This document shows positions 44,858 through 52,619 of a DNA stretch of 64,000 nt, piece after piece. This DNA is from Mycolicibacterium vinylchloridicum (lineage in GTDB: Bacteria > Actinomycetota > Actinomycetes > Mycobacteriales > Mycobacteriaceae): positions 62,001 through 126,000 of the forward strand of contig NZ_JACBJQ010000012.1 in the NCBI RefSeq assembly GCF_013404075.1. Reading direction: 5' to 3'. Within the stretch, counting starts at the first letter, position 1; each line of letters opens with the position of its first letter. Below the pieces are notes generated by a model. That model did not search any database and was not told the DNA's origin. It worked only from the letters and a program-made list of their open reading frames with translations. Both the position numbers and the translations under genes were made by a program.

Positions 44858-45402
44858 GCCCGCGACGCAGGGTGGAACCCGACAGTCCGGAGCTGTTTCG
44901 GCCACAGATTCGGCGACCGCGCCGGTGGGTGTTGCCGCTGGTCGCCAGTCTGGCTGCGGTGGCGATCATCGCCGCGGTCACCGTGAGCGCCCTGCTGCTG
45001 GTGAAGCGGGAAACTCAGCGGGAGAACGCCATTCGAGATGTGGCTGTGCTGAGCTTCGTTCGCGGCTTTGTCACGCAATACGCCTCGCTGGACCCGTTCC
45101 ACGCCAACGATTACGCCGACGGGATCCTGGCGCAGGGGACCGGGGAGTTCGCCCAGCAGTTCCAGGCCAAGAAGAACGAGATCGTCATTCAGGTGGCGCG
45201 GGCCGAACCGACGACGGGAACGGTGCAGGCCGTCGGTGTCGAGCGCTGGAACCGCGACGGCAGCGCCGACGTGTTGGTGGCGGCCACGACGAAGACCCGG
45301 CTGCCCGACGGCAAGACCCTCGAGCGTGCCAGTCGCTGGCTGGCCATCGCGACCAAGGAAGGAGGCCAGTGGAAGATCAGCAGCTTCAGGGAAGTGATCT
45401 GA
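44854..45402 (+). CDS. Mce-associated membrane protein, Rv0177-like
   Basis: 182 residues from the GTG at 44854, which overlaps the preceding stop (GTGA). Basic N-terminus, one membrane helix (about 24-46), then a periplasmic SnoaL-like Mce-associated domain ending in WLAIATKEGGQWKISSF. No cysteines, unlike the Rv0175-like protein. It probably sits in the inner membrane with its domain facing the Mce tunnel. Role in Mce1 assembly is inferred from context. Confidence 0.88.
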   Translation: MSPRRRVEPDSPELFRPQIRRPRRWVLPLVASLAAVAIIAAVTVSALLLVKRETQRENAIRDVAVLSFVRGFVTQYASLDPFHANDYADGILAQGTGEFAQQFQAKKNEIVIQVARAEPTTGTVQAVGVERWNRDGSADVLVAATTKTRLPDGKTLERASRWLAIATKEGGQWKISSFREVI

Positions 45403-46001
45403 CCGATGCGGAGCAGGATCGCGAGGTCCACAGCGAGGCCGTCGAGCTGGGCGCCACGGAGGAAGCGCAGACGCCGCGAAAGCGGTTCAGCCTCAACGCC
45501 ACATCGGTGGCAGTGGGAATATCCGCCGCGCTGTTCGTTGCCGCGGGTGCCTTCGCCGGTGCGGCCGTGCAGCCCTATCTGATGGACCGGGCCGCTGTCG
45601 ACACCAAGCTCGACATCGCTCGCACCGCGGCCGAGGCGATCACCACGCTGTGGACCTACACCCCCGACGATATGGACAAACTGCCGGACCGATCGGCGAA
45701 GTACCTGTCCGGGGACTTCCAGGACCAGTACCGCAAGTACGTCGACGCCATCGCGCCGACCAACAAACAGGCCAAGGTCACCAACAGCACGGAGGTGGTC
45801 GGCGCGGCCGTCGAATCGCTGGCCGGGCCGAACGCCACCGCGATCGTGTACACCAATACGACGTCGAAGAGCCCGCTGACCAAGGACATCCCGTCCACGA
45901 AGTACCTGTCCTACCGGGTGGAGCTGACTCGCGACGGATCGCACTGGCTGGTCACCAAGATGACCACGGTGACGTCGCTGGACCTCACACCCAAACTCTA
46001 A
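45369..46001 (+). CDS. Mce-associated membrane protein, Rv0178-like
   Basis: 210 residues from the GTG at 45369, chosen because GGAGG lies 5 nt upstream; this start is inside the previous gene (34-nt overlap). About 40 acidic cytosolic residues, one membrane helix (about 44-66, LNATSVAVGISAALFVAAGAFAGAA), then a periplasmic Mce-associated domain with the end SHWLVTKMTTVTSLDLTP. Last gene of the mce1 transcription unit. Translation appears continuous by overlap from mce1F to this gene. Confidence 0.85.
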   Translation: MEDQQLQGSDLTDAEQDREVHSEAVELGATEEAQTPRKRFSLNATSVAVGISAALFVAAGAFAGAAVQPYLMDRAAVDTKLDIARTAAEAITTLWTYTPDDMDKLPDRSAKYLSGDFQDQYRKYVDAIAPTNKQAKVTNSTEVVGAAVESLAGPNATAIVYTNTTSKSPLTKDIPSTKYLSYRVELTRDGSHWLVTKMTTVTSLDLTPKL

Positions 46002-46027
46002 AGACGCGCATTGGCGATACTTGCCCC

Positions 46028-46711
46028 ATGGCCGTCGCCTCGCCCGTATCGGAGCGCTCCACCGTCGTCGCACTGCTGCTGCTGACGTTCGCCACCGGGC
46101 TGGTCGATGCGATCAGCGTGTTGGTGCTCGGGCATGTGTTCGTCGCCAACATGACCGGCAACGTGGTCTTCCTGGGGTTCTGGTTCGTTCCGCATTCCGG
46201 GGTGGACATGATCGCCGCGATCCTGTCGTTCGTCTGCTTTCTGGTCGGCGCCGTGTTGGGCGGCCGGTTCGCGCATCACTTCGACTACGAGGTGCGGGTG
46301 TGGCTGACGGCAGCGCTGGGCACCGAGGTGGTGCTGCTGAGCGTGCTGGCGATCCTCGCCGGGACCGGTGCGGTGAACTATCACGACAACGGCAAGCTGA
46401 TCCTGATCGCCGGACTGGCGGTGACGTTCGGTGCGCAGAACGCCGCCGCGCGCCAGTTCGGCGTGCAGGAACTCAGCACCACGGTGTTGACCTCCACGCT
46501 GGTCGGGATCGGTGTCGACAGCCGGCTCGCCGGCGGTAGCGGGGAGCGGGAAAGGCTGCGCTACAGCGTTGTTTTGACGCTGTGTGCGGGCGCGATGGTC
46601 GGTGCGACGATGACGCGCTGGATGGTGGCTCCGGTGATCGGGCTGGCCGCGATCGTGGTGACCGCCAGCCTGGCTGTCTTCCGGTACGGCCCGCGAGCGG
46701 CGAGCGGGTAG
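46028..46711 (+). CDS. DUF1275 (YoaK family) membrane protein
   Basis: 227 residues with about six hydrophobic segments. The N-terminal pattern FATGLVDAISVLVLGHVFVANMTGNVVFLG is the hallmark of DUF1275; the later segment AVTFGAQNAAARQFGVQELSTTVLTSTLVG is also conserved. Proposed to be small-molecule permeases; no substrate is established. ATG at 46028 with GATACT 6 nt before it, suggesting leaderless expression independent of the mce1 operon. Confidence 0.88.
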   Translation: MAVASPVSERSTVVALLLLTFATGLVDAISVLVLGHVFVANMTGNVVFLGFWFVPHSGVDMIAAILSFVCFLVGAVLGGRFAHHFDYEVRVWLTAALGTEVVLLSVLAILAGTGAVNYHDNGKLILIAGLAVTFGAQNAAARQFGVQELSTTVLTSTLVGIGVDSRLAGGSGERERLRYSVVLTLCAGAMVGATMTRWMVAPVIGLAAIVVTASLAVFRYGPRAASG

Positions 46712-46712
46712 C

Positions 46713-46718
46713 TAGAGT
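46713..46718 (+). promoter_or_regulatory. -10 element TAGAGT for leaderless transcription of the SDR gene
   Basis: TANNNT hexamer, 7 bases, then the ATG at 46726; no Shine-Dalgarno sequence. It lies directly after the stop of the DUF1275 gene, so the SDR gene need not depend on readthrough. Confidence 0.5.
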
Positions 46719-46725
46719 CGCGGCT

Positions 46726-47550
46726 ATGCCCACTGTTCTGGTCACCGGCGCCGCCCGGGGAATCGGCAAGTCGATCGTGAGCTATCTGGCGGCCGCCGGA
46801 TGGGATGTCATCGGCGGTGTCCGTAATGCGGCCGACGCCGAAGCACTGTCCGCGCTACCGAGGGTCAGTGCGGTCACCCTCGACATCACCGACGACGCGC
46901 AGGTCGCCGCGCTGCCCGAGGCCCTGCCCGGCCGCCTCGACGCAGTGGTCAACAATGCCGGAATCGCCGTCAGTGGGCCGCTGGAGGGGTTGACCGCGGC
47001 CGAGATCCGCCGCCAACTGGAGGTCAACGTCGTCGGCCAGCTCGCCGTCACGTCCGCAGTGCTGCCGCTGCTGCGCGAGTCCCATGGTCGAATCGTGTTC
47101 ATCTCCAGTGTGAATGGCAAGCTCTCGGCGCCGATGATGGGTGCGTACAGCGCGTCGAAGTTCGCGCTCGAGGCGGCCGCGGACGCGTTGCGAGTCGAGC
47201 TGCGGTCGTGGGACATTGCGGTCAGCGTGGTTCAGCCCGCCCAGACCGACACCGACCTGTGGCGCGGCGCCGACCAGATGGTCGTCGATATGGAAGCCGC
47301 CCTGGCGCCACACCACCGCGAGCTCTACACCAAACATGTTGCGGGAATGCGGAAAGCGATTCCGATGTCGCAGCGGCTCGCCGTGGATCCGGACAAAGTG
47401 TCCAAGGTGGTACTCGAGGCGCTCACCGCGCGCAAACCCAAGGCGCGCTATCCGGTCGGTGTGGCGACCGCGGTGCAGATGACGCTGATGACCAAGCTTC
47501 CCACTCGCGCACGGGATGCCCTGCTAGGCAGGGTGTTCGGCCAGCCCTGA
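46726..47550 (+). CDS. Short-chain dehydrogenase/reductase
   Basis: 274 residues, classical SDR. Cofactor-binding TGAARGIG at 7-14, NNAG at 76-79, catalytic Ser127/Ser128 area, Tyr141 and Lys145 (YSASK). The C-terminal part (ALTARKPKARYPVGVATAVQM, then a basic hydrophobic end) resembles 17-beta-hydroxysteroid or retinol dehydrogenase-type SDRs, so a lipophilic alcohol or ketone is possible. Substrate unknown. Convergent with the secreted glycosidase gene, 18 nt apart. Confidence 0.9.
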   Translation: MPTVLVTGAARGIGKSIVSYLAAAGWDVIGGVRNAADAEALSALPRVSAVTLDITDDAQVAALPEALPGRLDAVVNNAGIAVSGPLEGLTAAEIRRQLEVNVVGQLAVTSAVLPLLRESHGRIVFISSVNGKLSAPMMGAYSASKFALEAAADALRVELRSWDIAVSVVQPAQTDTDLWRGADQMVVDMEAALAPHHRELYTKHVAGMRKAIPMSQRLAVDPDKVSKVVLEALTARKPKARYPVGVATAVQMTLMTKLPTRARDALLGRVFGQP

Positions 47551-47568
47551 AATCGCAAGCCAGCGGGC

Positions 47569-48648
47569 TCAGTTGAACCCGAGCCATGCGGGCAGTGCGC
47601 GCTCACGCGAGTCGCACAGCACAGCCATCGTGTCGCAGGACCCGCGCGGAACGCCGGCGCCCGCCCACATGCCGCCGGTGTCACGGCGCAACACGATCGA
47701 CGACGAGCCGCCGCCGTCGAGCAGGATCGCGGTATCGCTGCCCAGGCCCCGGAACAGATCCTGGATCTGATCCGGCGTGTAGCTGCCGCCCTGGAAGATG
47801 TACATCTCGTCCTTGTCCCTGGCGTAGGCCAGCGCGGTGCGCGCCGTGCTGGGGCCGGGGTCGTTGAGCTGACCGGTATCGCCCGGGGCCAGCAGTTTGA
47901 GTCCGCTTACCGCGGCGAACCGGGTGCCCTTGTCCAGCAGTCCCTGGATCACCGGGGTCGCGGCGTCATAGTCGTCGGGCGCCTTGGGGGTCACGACGAA
48001 CGGCGGACCGGCGACGGGAAGGACCATCGTGGTCAGCGCGGTCCACACCTCGTCGCCGCCGGACAAGGCCTGCTTTCCGGCGTAGACGACAGTCCCGGTG
48101 ACCGCGGCGTTGGCCCGGCCCTGTCCTTGGGTGTTGTCGACATAGGCCCCCAGCGGAGAGCTGCACCCCGTCGACTTCCACGAACCCGCCTGCTGCCCAC
48201 GGACATCGAAGAAGTTGGCATTGATCGCGATGGTCGGCTGCCCGAGCGCCTGCCACGCCTGCAGCGGGGTGTAGGTCTCCGATGCCTGCACCAGTCCCTC
48301 CCGAGTGCGGGTGCCTCGAGTCTGTTCGCAGCGGGCCTGATAACCAGAGTGGGAGTCGACCAGCAGACGGGGCGTCAGCCGCTTGGACGCGGCCTTGATG
48401 ATCATCAGGTGGCCGCCGTTGGTGAGCTCGTACCAGTTGCCGCCGGCATTGAGCATCGGTGCGGGAAAACCACTTCCGAAGTTGTAGACGAGGTAGCTGC
48501 CACGTGTGGTCGCGATGGCTTGTGCCAATTGCTCACGACCATCAGCGGACGCCAGCGGCGCTCCGGTCGTCACTGCCAGCGCCAGGCAGCCGGCCACGGC
48601 CATGGTCCCTGCGGCAAGGCGGCACAACTTCGCGGCGACGGTTGGCAC
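47569..48648 (-). CDS. Secreted phosphodiester glycosidase family (NAGPA domain) protein
   Basis: 359 residues, GTG start with AAGGG 6 nt upstream. Sec signal peptide of about 36 residues (GTMAVAGCLALAVTTGAPLASADG), then a NAGPA/DUF2233 domain: AINANFFDVRGQQ (about 140-152), YARDKDEMYIFQGG and the family end motif ILLDGGGSSS. Relatives remove N-acetylglucosamine from phosphodiesters (lysosomal uncovering enzyme) or act on wall polymers in bacteria. Exported substrate unknown; four or more cysteines may form disulfides. Confidence 0.85.
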   Translation of the reverse strand: MPTVAAKLCRLAAGTMAVAGCLALAVTTGAPLASADGREQLAQAIATTRGSYLVYNFGSGFPAPMLNAGGNWYELTNGGHLMIIKAASKRLTPRLLVDSHSGYQARCEQTRGTRTREGLVQASETYTPLQAWQALGQPTIAINANFFDVRGQQAGSWKSTGCSSPLGAYVDNTQGQGRANAAVTGTVVYAGKQALSGGDEVWTALTTMVLPVAGPPFVVTPKAPDDYDAATPVIQGLLDKGTRFAAVSGLKLLAPGDTGQLNDPGPSTARTALAYARDKDEMYIFQGGSYTPDQIQDLFRGLGSDTAILLDGGGSSSIVLRRDTGGMWAGAGVPRGSCDTMAVLCDSRERALPAWLGFN

Positions 48649-48885
48649 AGTTGCCCTTTCATGACTGAGACTTCGCTACGGCACGGCCACCCTTATTCTC
48701 AGCAATCACACAGTCAACTTTGGTAACAGACCCGCGACGGTTCCGCACCGGCGTGGTCACAACCAGGGGCGTTGATTTGCCGCGTCGACAATTTCTTTGC
48801 CCCGGGACGGTTATCCGGGCTGCGGGTGGGGAATCACTGCTTGGCGCGGTGCCCGCCGGGGCCCGCCGGAACATGAGGAGCAGCA

Positions 48886-49164
48886 ATGGTCGGATCGATT
48901 ATCGGGGCCATCATCGTCGGAGCGATCATCGGCGTGCTGGCGAGATTGGTGATGCCCGGAAAGCAAAACATCGGCGTTCTGATGACGGTCCTGTTGGGCG
49001 TCGTCGGAGGGCTGCTTGGTTCGTGGCTCACGAGCCAATTCGGCTACGCGAACTCCAACGGCGGATTCGAGATCCTCCCGTTCGTGGTCGGAATCGTTGT
49101 CGCGGCCGTACTGATCGGGATCTATGTCGCGGTCACCGGCCGCAGTAATCGAGTGCATCACTAG
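48886..49164 (+). CDS. GlsB/YeaQ/YmgE family stress-associated membrane protein
   Basis: 92 residues with three hydrophobic, glycine-rich helices; IIGAIIVGAIIGVLARLVMPGKQNIG and TVLLGVVGGLLGSWL are diagnostic of the family (transglycosylase-associated protein). Members are small inner-membrane proteins induced by stress, often under general-stress sigma factors; mechanism unknown. ATG at 48886 with GAGGAG 7 nt upstream. Stop only 4 nt from that of the convergent lipoprotein gene. Confidence 0.9.
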   Translation: MVGSIIGAIIVGAIIGVLARLVMPGKQNIGVLMTVLLGVVGGLLGSWLTSQFGYANSNGGFEILPFVVGIVVAAVLIGIYVAVTGRSNRVHH

Positions 49165-49168
49165 GAGG

Positions 49169-50440
49169 TCAGCGGCCTGGCGGCGCAAGGCGGTACACCG
49201 CACCGGCGTCATCGTCGGTGATGTACACCGCGCCGTCCGGGCCGACCACCGCGGCCACCGGGCGTCCCCAGCGAGCGCCGGCCTGATCCTGAAATCCGCC
49301 GACGAGAGTCTGCTGCGGACCCAAAGTGCCGTTGCGCCAAGCGAAGAACGAGACCTCCGGCGCCCTGGGCGGGGTGCGGTTCCACGATCCGTGGACCCCG
49401 ACCAGGGCGCCGGAGGCATATGGCGTGGGGAGCAGCCCGTCGACAAAGCTCAAACCCAGTGGCGCCGAGTGCGCGCCGAGTGTCTGCTCCACCGGCGCCA
49501 GTCCGGCACAGTCGAGTTTGCTTCCATCGGCGTTGGTCTGCACATCGCGCAGAAATGTCGGCTGGCCGTCGATATCGGGATGGCAATAGGGCCAACCGAG
49601 TTCGCGTCCACGCGTCAGTCGGGCGATCGCCTCCGGCGGATGGTCGTTGACGTAGTCAGTCACCTTCCCGAACGACGGGCCCGGCCGTGGATCGGCGATC
49701 TGGTCACGGTTGTTGACCGCCGTCCACACCGAACCATCGGGTGCGATAGCCAGGCCGGTGCCGTTGCGAACACCGCTCGCGAACACTGTCGGTGCGCCGC
49801 CGCCCGGCGGGATGCGCATGATCGTCGCGCGGGGCGGATCGGCGGTCCGGTCGGCGGCACTGACGTTGCCGGTCGAACCGATCGAGAAGTACACCGCCCC
49901 GTCCGTGCCGACGGCCACGCTCTTCAGCGCATGGGCGTACGCGCCGCCGAGATCAGGGCTTCGGGCGTCGGGCAGACCGCCGGCAACCACCCGGCGGCCG
50001 TCGGCGCTTCCCGCGCGGTAGTCGAAGGCGTCAATCTCGTCGCTTTCGGCGACGTAGAGGGTGTCGCCATCAAACGCGAGGCCGTGCGGCTGGTCGAGAC
50101 CGTCGAGCAGTACCGAGGTCTGCGGCACCGAGTGGGTCGGCGTCAGCCGGAGTACCTGACCCGCAGCGGGCGCCGAGACCAGCAGGGCACCGTCGGGTGC
50201 CCAGGCGGCCAACCTGGCCTTGGGCACCCGGGCCCAGACCGACATGCTCCAGCCCGCCGGCACCAGAGCCTGGCGCGGTGTGTCGAATGGCGCGCCGGCC
50301 AACTCGGCCGGCACGGCGACGGCGACCGGTGCCAGACCGGTCGGTGCCGAAGCCGGTGGGGCCGGTGCCGCCGGATGCCCGCACGCCACCGTCAGTGCCG
50401 CGATAGCCGCAGCGGCGGCCCTACCCCGCCAACCCGGCAT
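49169..50440 (-). CDS. PQQ-dependent sugar (sorbosone) dehydrogenase-like lipoprotein
   Basis: 423 residues from the ATG at 50440. Signal sequence with lipobox TVACGH (Cys20), a Pro/Ala-rich spacer, then a six-bladed beta-propeller of the glucose/sorbosone dehydrogenase type: QPHGLAFDGDTLYVAESDEI, HALKSVAVGTDGAVYFSIGSTGN, ELGWPYCHPD and GSWNRTPP are family features. Relatives use PQQ to oxidise sugars outside the membrane; mycobacteria have few PQQ enzymes, so cofactor and substrate are unsure. Start overlaps the pirin stop by 20 nt. Confidence 0.85.
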   Translation of the reverse strand: MPGWRGRAAAAAIAALTVACGHPAAPAPPASAPTGLAPVAVAVPAELAGAPFDTPRQALVPAGWSMSVWARVPKARLAAWAPDGALLVSAPAAGQVLRLTPTHSVPQTSVLLDGLDQPHGLAFDGDTLYVAESDEIDAFDYRAGSADGRRVVAGGLPDARSPDLGGAYAHALKSVAVGTDGAVYFSIGSTGNVSAADRTADPPRATIMRIPPGGGAPTVFASGVRNGTGLAIAPDGSVWTAVNNRDQIADPRPGPSFGKVTDYVNDHPPEAIARLTRGRELGWPYCHPDIDGQPTFLRDVQTNADGSKLDCAGLAPVEQTLGAHSAPLGLSFVDGLLPTPYASGALVGVHGSWNRTPPRAPEVSFFAWRNGTLGPQQTLVGGFQDQAGARWGRPVAAVVGPDGAVYITDDDAGAVYRLAPPGR

Positions 50441-51176
50441 GCATCTCCCAAACGAGAATCTCCGACGGCTGGTCCGCGGTGACACGCTGACCGCCCGCCG
50501 CGGTGAACCGCACCGCGTCACCCTCGTGCAGATCGCCGGCCCCTTCCAGGCTCACCTGGCCGCGCGGTACGAACAGGTGGAGGTACGGCGCCTCGGGCAA
50601 CTCGACGGTATCGCCGGGCGCTAACCGGGCACCGTGTAATGCCGCGTACCGGTTGCGAATCGAGATTGCGGCGTGGTCTCTGTGCTCGGGCATCCCGGAG
50701 GCGATCGTGACCAGGCCGCCGCGCAGCAATTCGTCGTCAATTTCCAGCTGCTGGTAGCCCGGATCGATCCCCGACTCGTCGGGTGCCACCCACATCTGCA
50801 CGAAATGCACTGGTTCGCTGTGTGTTTCACGTCCAGTGAGGGTCCAGGAGTCGTTCTTCTCCGAGTGCAGGATTCCCCGACCCGCGGACATCCGTTGGGC
50901 CAGACCGGGGTAGATCACGCCGGAGTGGCCGGTGGAGTCCTGGTGCACCAGCGAGCCCTGCAGTACCCACGTGACGATCTCCATGTCACGGTGCGGGTGG
51001 GTGTCAAAGCCGGTACCCGGTGCCACCATGTCGTCGTTGTTCACCAGCAGCAGACCGTGGTGAGTGTTCACCGGGTCGTAGTGGTGGCCGAACGAGAACG
51101 AGTGTTTGGAGTCCAGCCAATCGATCTTCGTCGCAGCGCGGTCGGCGGCACGTCTGATGTCGACGGTTGCGGCCAT
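50421..51176 (-). CDS. Pirin family protein (quercetinase YhhW-like), Rv0181c homologue
   Basis: 251 residues, bicupin. Metal ligands expected in THPHRDMEIVTWVLQG (about 59-74: His-x-His), SLVHQDS and GILHSEKN (His and Glu). Closer to E. coli YhhW than to the other pirin at 9.9 kb. Possible function: dioxygenase on flavonoid-like compounds or redox sensing. ATG at 51176 with GAGGGG upstream and a good promoter (-35 TTGTCG, 17-nt spacer, -10 TAGGCT). Divergent from a MarR gene across a shared operator. Confidence 0.9.
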   Translation of the reverse strand: MAATVDIRRAADRAATKIDWLDSKHSFSFGHHYDPVNTHHGLLLVNNDDMVAPGTGFDTHPHRDMEIVTWVLQGSLVHQDSTGHSGVIYPGLAQRMSAGRGILHSEKNDSWTLTGRETHSEPVHFVQMWVAPDESGIDPGYQQLEIDDELLRGGLVTIASGMPEHRDHAAISIRNRYAALHGARLAPGDTVELPEAPYLHLFVPRGQVSLEGAGDLHEGDAVRFTAAGGQRVTADQPSEILVWEMHAGLAG

Positions 51177-51200
51177 GTCATCACCCCTCGGGTCGGTGCC

Positions 51201-51229
51201 AGCCTAGGTGGCCGGCTGTTGAGCGACAA
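51201..51229 (-). promoter_or_regulatory. Predicted promoter of the pirin gene
   Basis: On the minus strand: -35 TTGTCG (51229-51224), spacer of exactly 17 nt, -10 TAGGCT (51206-51201). The -35 box touches the MarR-type operator. Confidence 0.6.
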
Positions 51230-51230
51230 C

Positions 51231-51250
51231 ATAGATGACGTGTCATGTAT
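51231..51250. promoter_or_regulatory. MarR-type operator shared by pirin and marR
   Basis: ATGAC-GT-GTCAT is a perfect inverted repeat, extended by ATA/TAT to a 20-bp element with one mismatched pair. It abuts the pirin -35 box on one side and covers the place where the marR -35 box should be, so one bound dimer could repress both genes. Confidence 0.65.
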
Positions 51251-51255
51251 TCCGT

Positions 51256-51261
51256 TATGCT
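51256..51261 (+). promoter_or_regulatory. -10 element TATGCT for leaderless transcription of the MarR gene
   Basis: TANNNT hexamer, 6 bases, then the GTG at 51268, without a Shine-Dalgarno sequence. Confidence 0.5.
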
Positions 51262-51267
51262 GGCCCC

Positions 51268-51714
51268 GTGGCACAGCGCTGGTTGACCGATGACCAACAG
51301 CGGATCTGGCGTAACTACCTGGCCCTGGGCGGTCGCTTGCAGGTCGCGATGAACCGCCAGCTCCAAGCGCGTTGCGGGCTGTCGCTGGCTGACTACGAGG
51401 TGTTGGTCGCGCTGGCCGAGCGGGGGCCGACACGAGTGCTCGAGCTGGCCGCCGCGCTGGGGTGGGAACAGAGCCGCCTATCCCACCAGCTGCGCCGGAT
51501 GCGGGACCGCGATCTTCTCGAGCGCCGCGGTAGCGCCGACGACCGGCGCGGGGCCACCGCCGAGATCACCGATGCGGGACGCGACGCGCTGGCCGCCGCG
51601 GCCCCCGACCACGTGGCGCTGGTTCGCGCGGTGTTGTTCGACGGGATGACGCCGGCGCAACTGCGCGGGTTCGACCAGGTGACCGCGATTGCCTTGGAAC
51701 GACTCGCCGATTGA
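51268..51714 (+). CDS. MarR family transcriptional regulator
   Basis: 148 residues from the GTG at 51268. Winged helix at about 45-105: GPTRVLELAAALGWEQSRLSHQLRRMRDRDLLERRGSADDRRGATAEITDAG, with the DDRR wing typical of MarR. The N- and C-terminal helices form the dimer interface. Divergent from a pirin gene with a palindrome between them, so it likely represses itself and the pirin; phenolic or oxidant ligands are usual for MarR. The frame opens at 51235, inside the operator, so the later start is preferred. Confidence 0.9.
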   Translation: MAQRWLTDDQQRIWRNYLALGGRLQVAMNRQLQARCGLSLADYEVLVALAERGPTRVLELAAALGWEQSRLSHQLRRMRDRDLLERRGSADDRRGATAEITDAGRDALAAAAPDHVALVRAVLFDGMTPAQLRGFDQVTAIALERLAD

Positions 51715-51719
51715 TCGCA

Positions 51720-51752
51720 ATCCGCCGCCACAGCGGGGCCGTGGCGGCGGAT
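51720..51752. terminator. Perfect 12-bp hairpin between marR and the hemophore-like gene
   Basis: Arms 51720-51731 and 51741-51752 (ATCCGCCGCCAC and its reverse complement), 9-nt loop. It lies between two convergent stops and can act in both directions, although neither side has a long T-run. Confidence 0.75.
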
Positions 51753-51769
51753 CACCGTAGTGAGTCGGC

Positions 51770-52165
51770 TCAGCCGGCCATGAACGCGTCGTAGGCCGTC
51801 TGCAGGTTGGGCGGCAAGACGTTGACGTTGCAGGCCCGCTGGGTGTCACCGATCGGCGACAGGATCCCGCGCAGGTCGTAGTACTCGCCGGGGTTGGCGG
51901 TGAAGTACCCGCGAACGTTGGCCGCCGCCTGCCCGTAAGGCTGGCCGTAGGCCGCCGTCAACACCTGCTTGGCGCCGGGATGACCGTCGAGATACTGGTT
52001 GGCTGAACCGGTCACCGAGCTGACCGTGTTGGCAACGCCTGTGCTGCTGCAGTCCGGTGCCGCAGAGGCCATCGGTGCGGCCAGAGTCGCTGCCGCCATG
52101 CCCCCCACAAGCCAACCGGTACATACGGCCGCAGCCTTCTTGCTGGGCGCGATACCGCTGAACAT
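51770..52165 (-). CDS. Secreted hemophore-like (haem-binding family) protein
   Basis: 131 residues from the ATG at 52165. Sec signal peptide ending near ASA-APDC (about residue 35). The mature part of about 95 residues is helical with one cysteine near each end (PDCSS, RACNV) and the pattern LDGHPGAKQVLTAAYGQP, YFTANPGEYYDLRGI, which I associate with mycobacterial hemophore-related proteins (Rv0203 type). These bind heme outside the cell and pass it to MmpL transporters. Heme ligands are not identified here, so heme binding is inferred. Confidence 0.75.
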   Translation of the reverse strand: MFSGIAPSKKAAAVCTGWLVGGMAAATLAAPMASAAPDCSSTGVANTVSSVTGSANQYLDGHPGAKQVLTAAYGQPYGQAAANVRGYFTANPGEYYDLRGILSPIGDTQRACNVNVLPPNLQTAYDAFMAG

Positions 52166-52619
52166 ATGGATCTCTTCTCTTTCTCTGGATTCCCCCGTCC
52201 TGAAACCCAAAGTACCCATGAGGTTTTGCAGCAAACCTTCGTGCTGCCAGCATGATTCGCAAGGGCCACGAGCGTTACAGGTCGCTGGGGTGATGTTGCG
52301 CCCACTTCGGTCGAACCGGCGGTGCGAGAGCCGTCGGCACGTTGTGGGTTCTTATTGCGCTGGCAGATTTCTTAACTGATCGTGATCCCCACCGTGACGC
52401 AATCGTGATGTGGGCAAAGATGAATACCGCTGGGACAGTGCGGGTTTAACACGCGGGGGCGGGTGGCTACCACCTGAATTGGTCGTGAATTTCCCTGCGC
52501 GTGCCCTGTGATGCACCAGTCAGTGCGAATACCGACCGGGCAGAGCGGGTAGAGCCATGAACGAGGCGCAACAACCCCGCGCCGACACCATGAAGTCAAC
52601 GCATAAGGGGAGAAACGCG
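52166..52619. other. Intergenic region between the hemophore-like and ferritin-like genes
   Basis: About 450 bases between divergent genes. I see no coding sequence, RNA gene or long repeat. It must hold both promoters; AAGGGGAGAAACGCG just before 52620 is a good ribosome binding site for the rightward gene. No consensus iron-box operator was recognised. Confidence 0.4.

Noticed and set aside
33459..46001. Assignment of the mce operon as mce4 (cholesterol importer)
   Set aside because: The flanking genes (mce1R, fadD5, TB18.5-like, four Rv0175-Rv0178-like genes, sigG, Rv0183-like) and the Mce1A C-terminus fit mce1; no steroid-degradation genes or KstR-type motif were seen.
50441..50521. Longer start for the sugar dehydrogenase-like protein (from 50521)
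   Set aside because: The 27 added residues lie inside the pirin gene and would hide the lipoprotein signal sequence that starts at 50440.
52380..52560. Possible SigF-type promoter motifs (GGTTT, GGGTAG) upstream of the ferritin-like gene
   Set aside because: The spacing between the elements does not fit the consensus; not reported as a feature.
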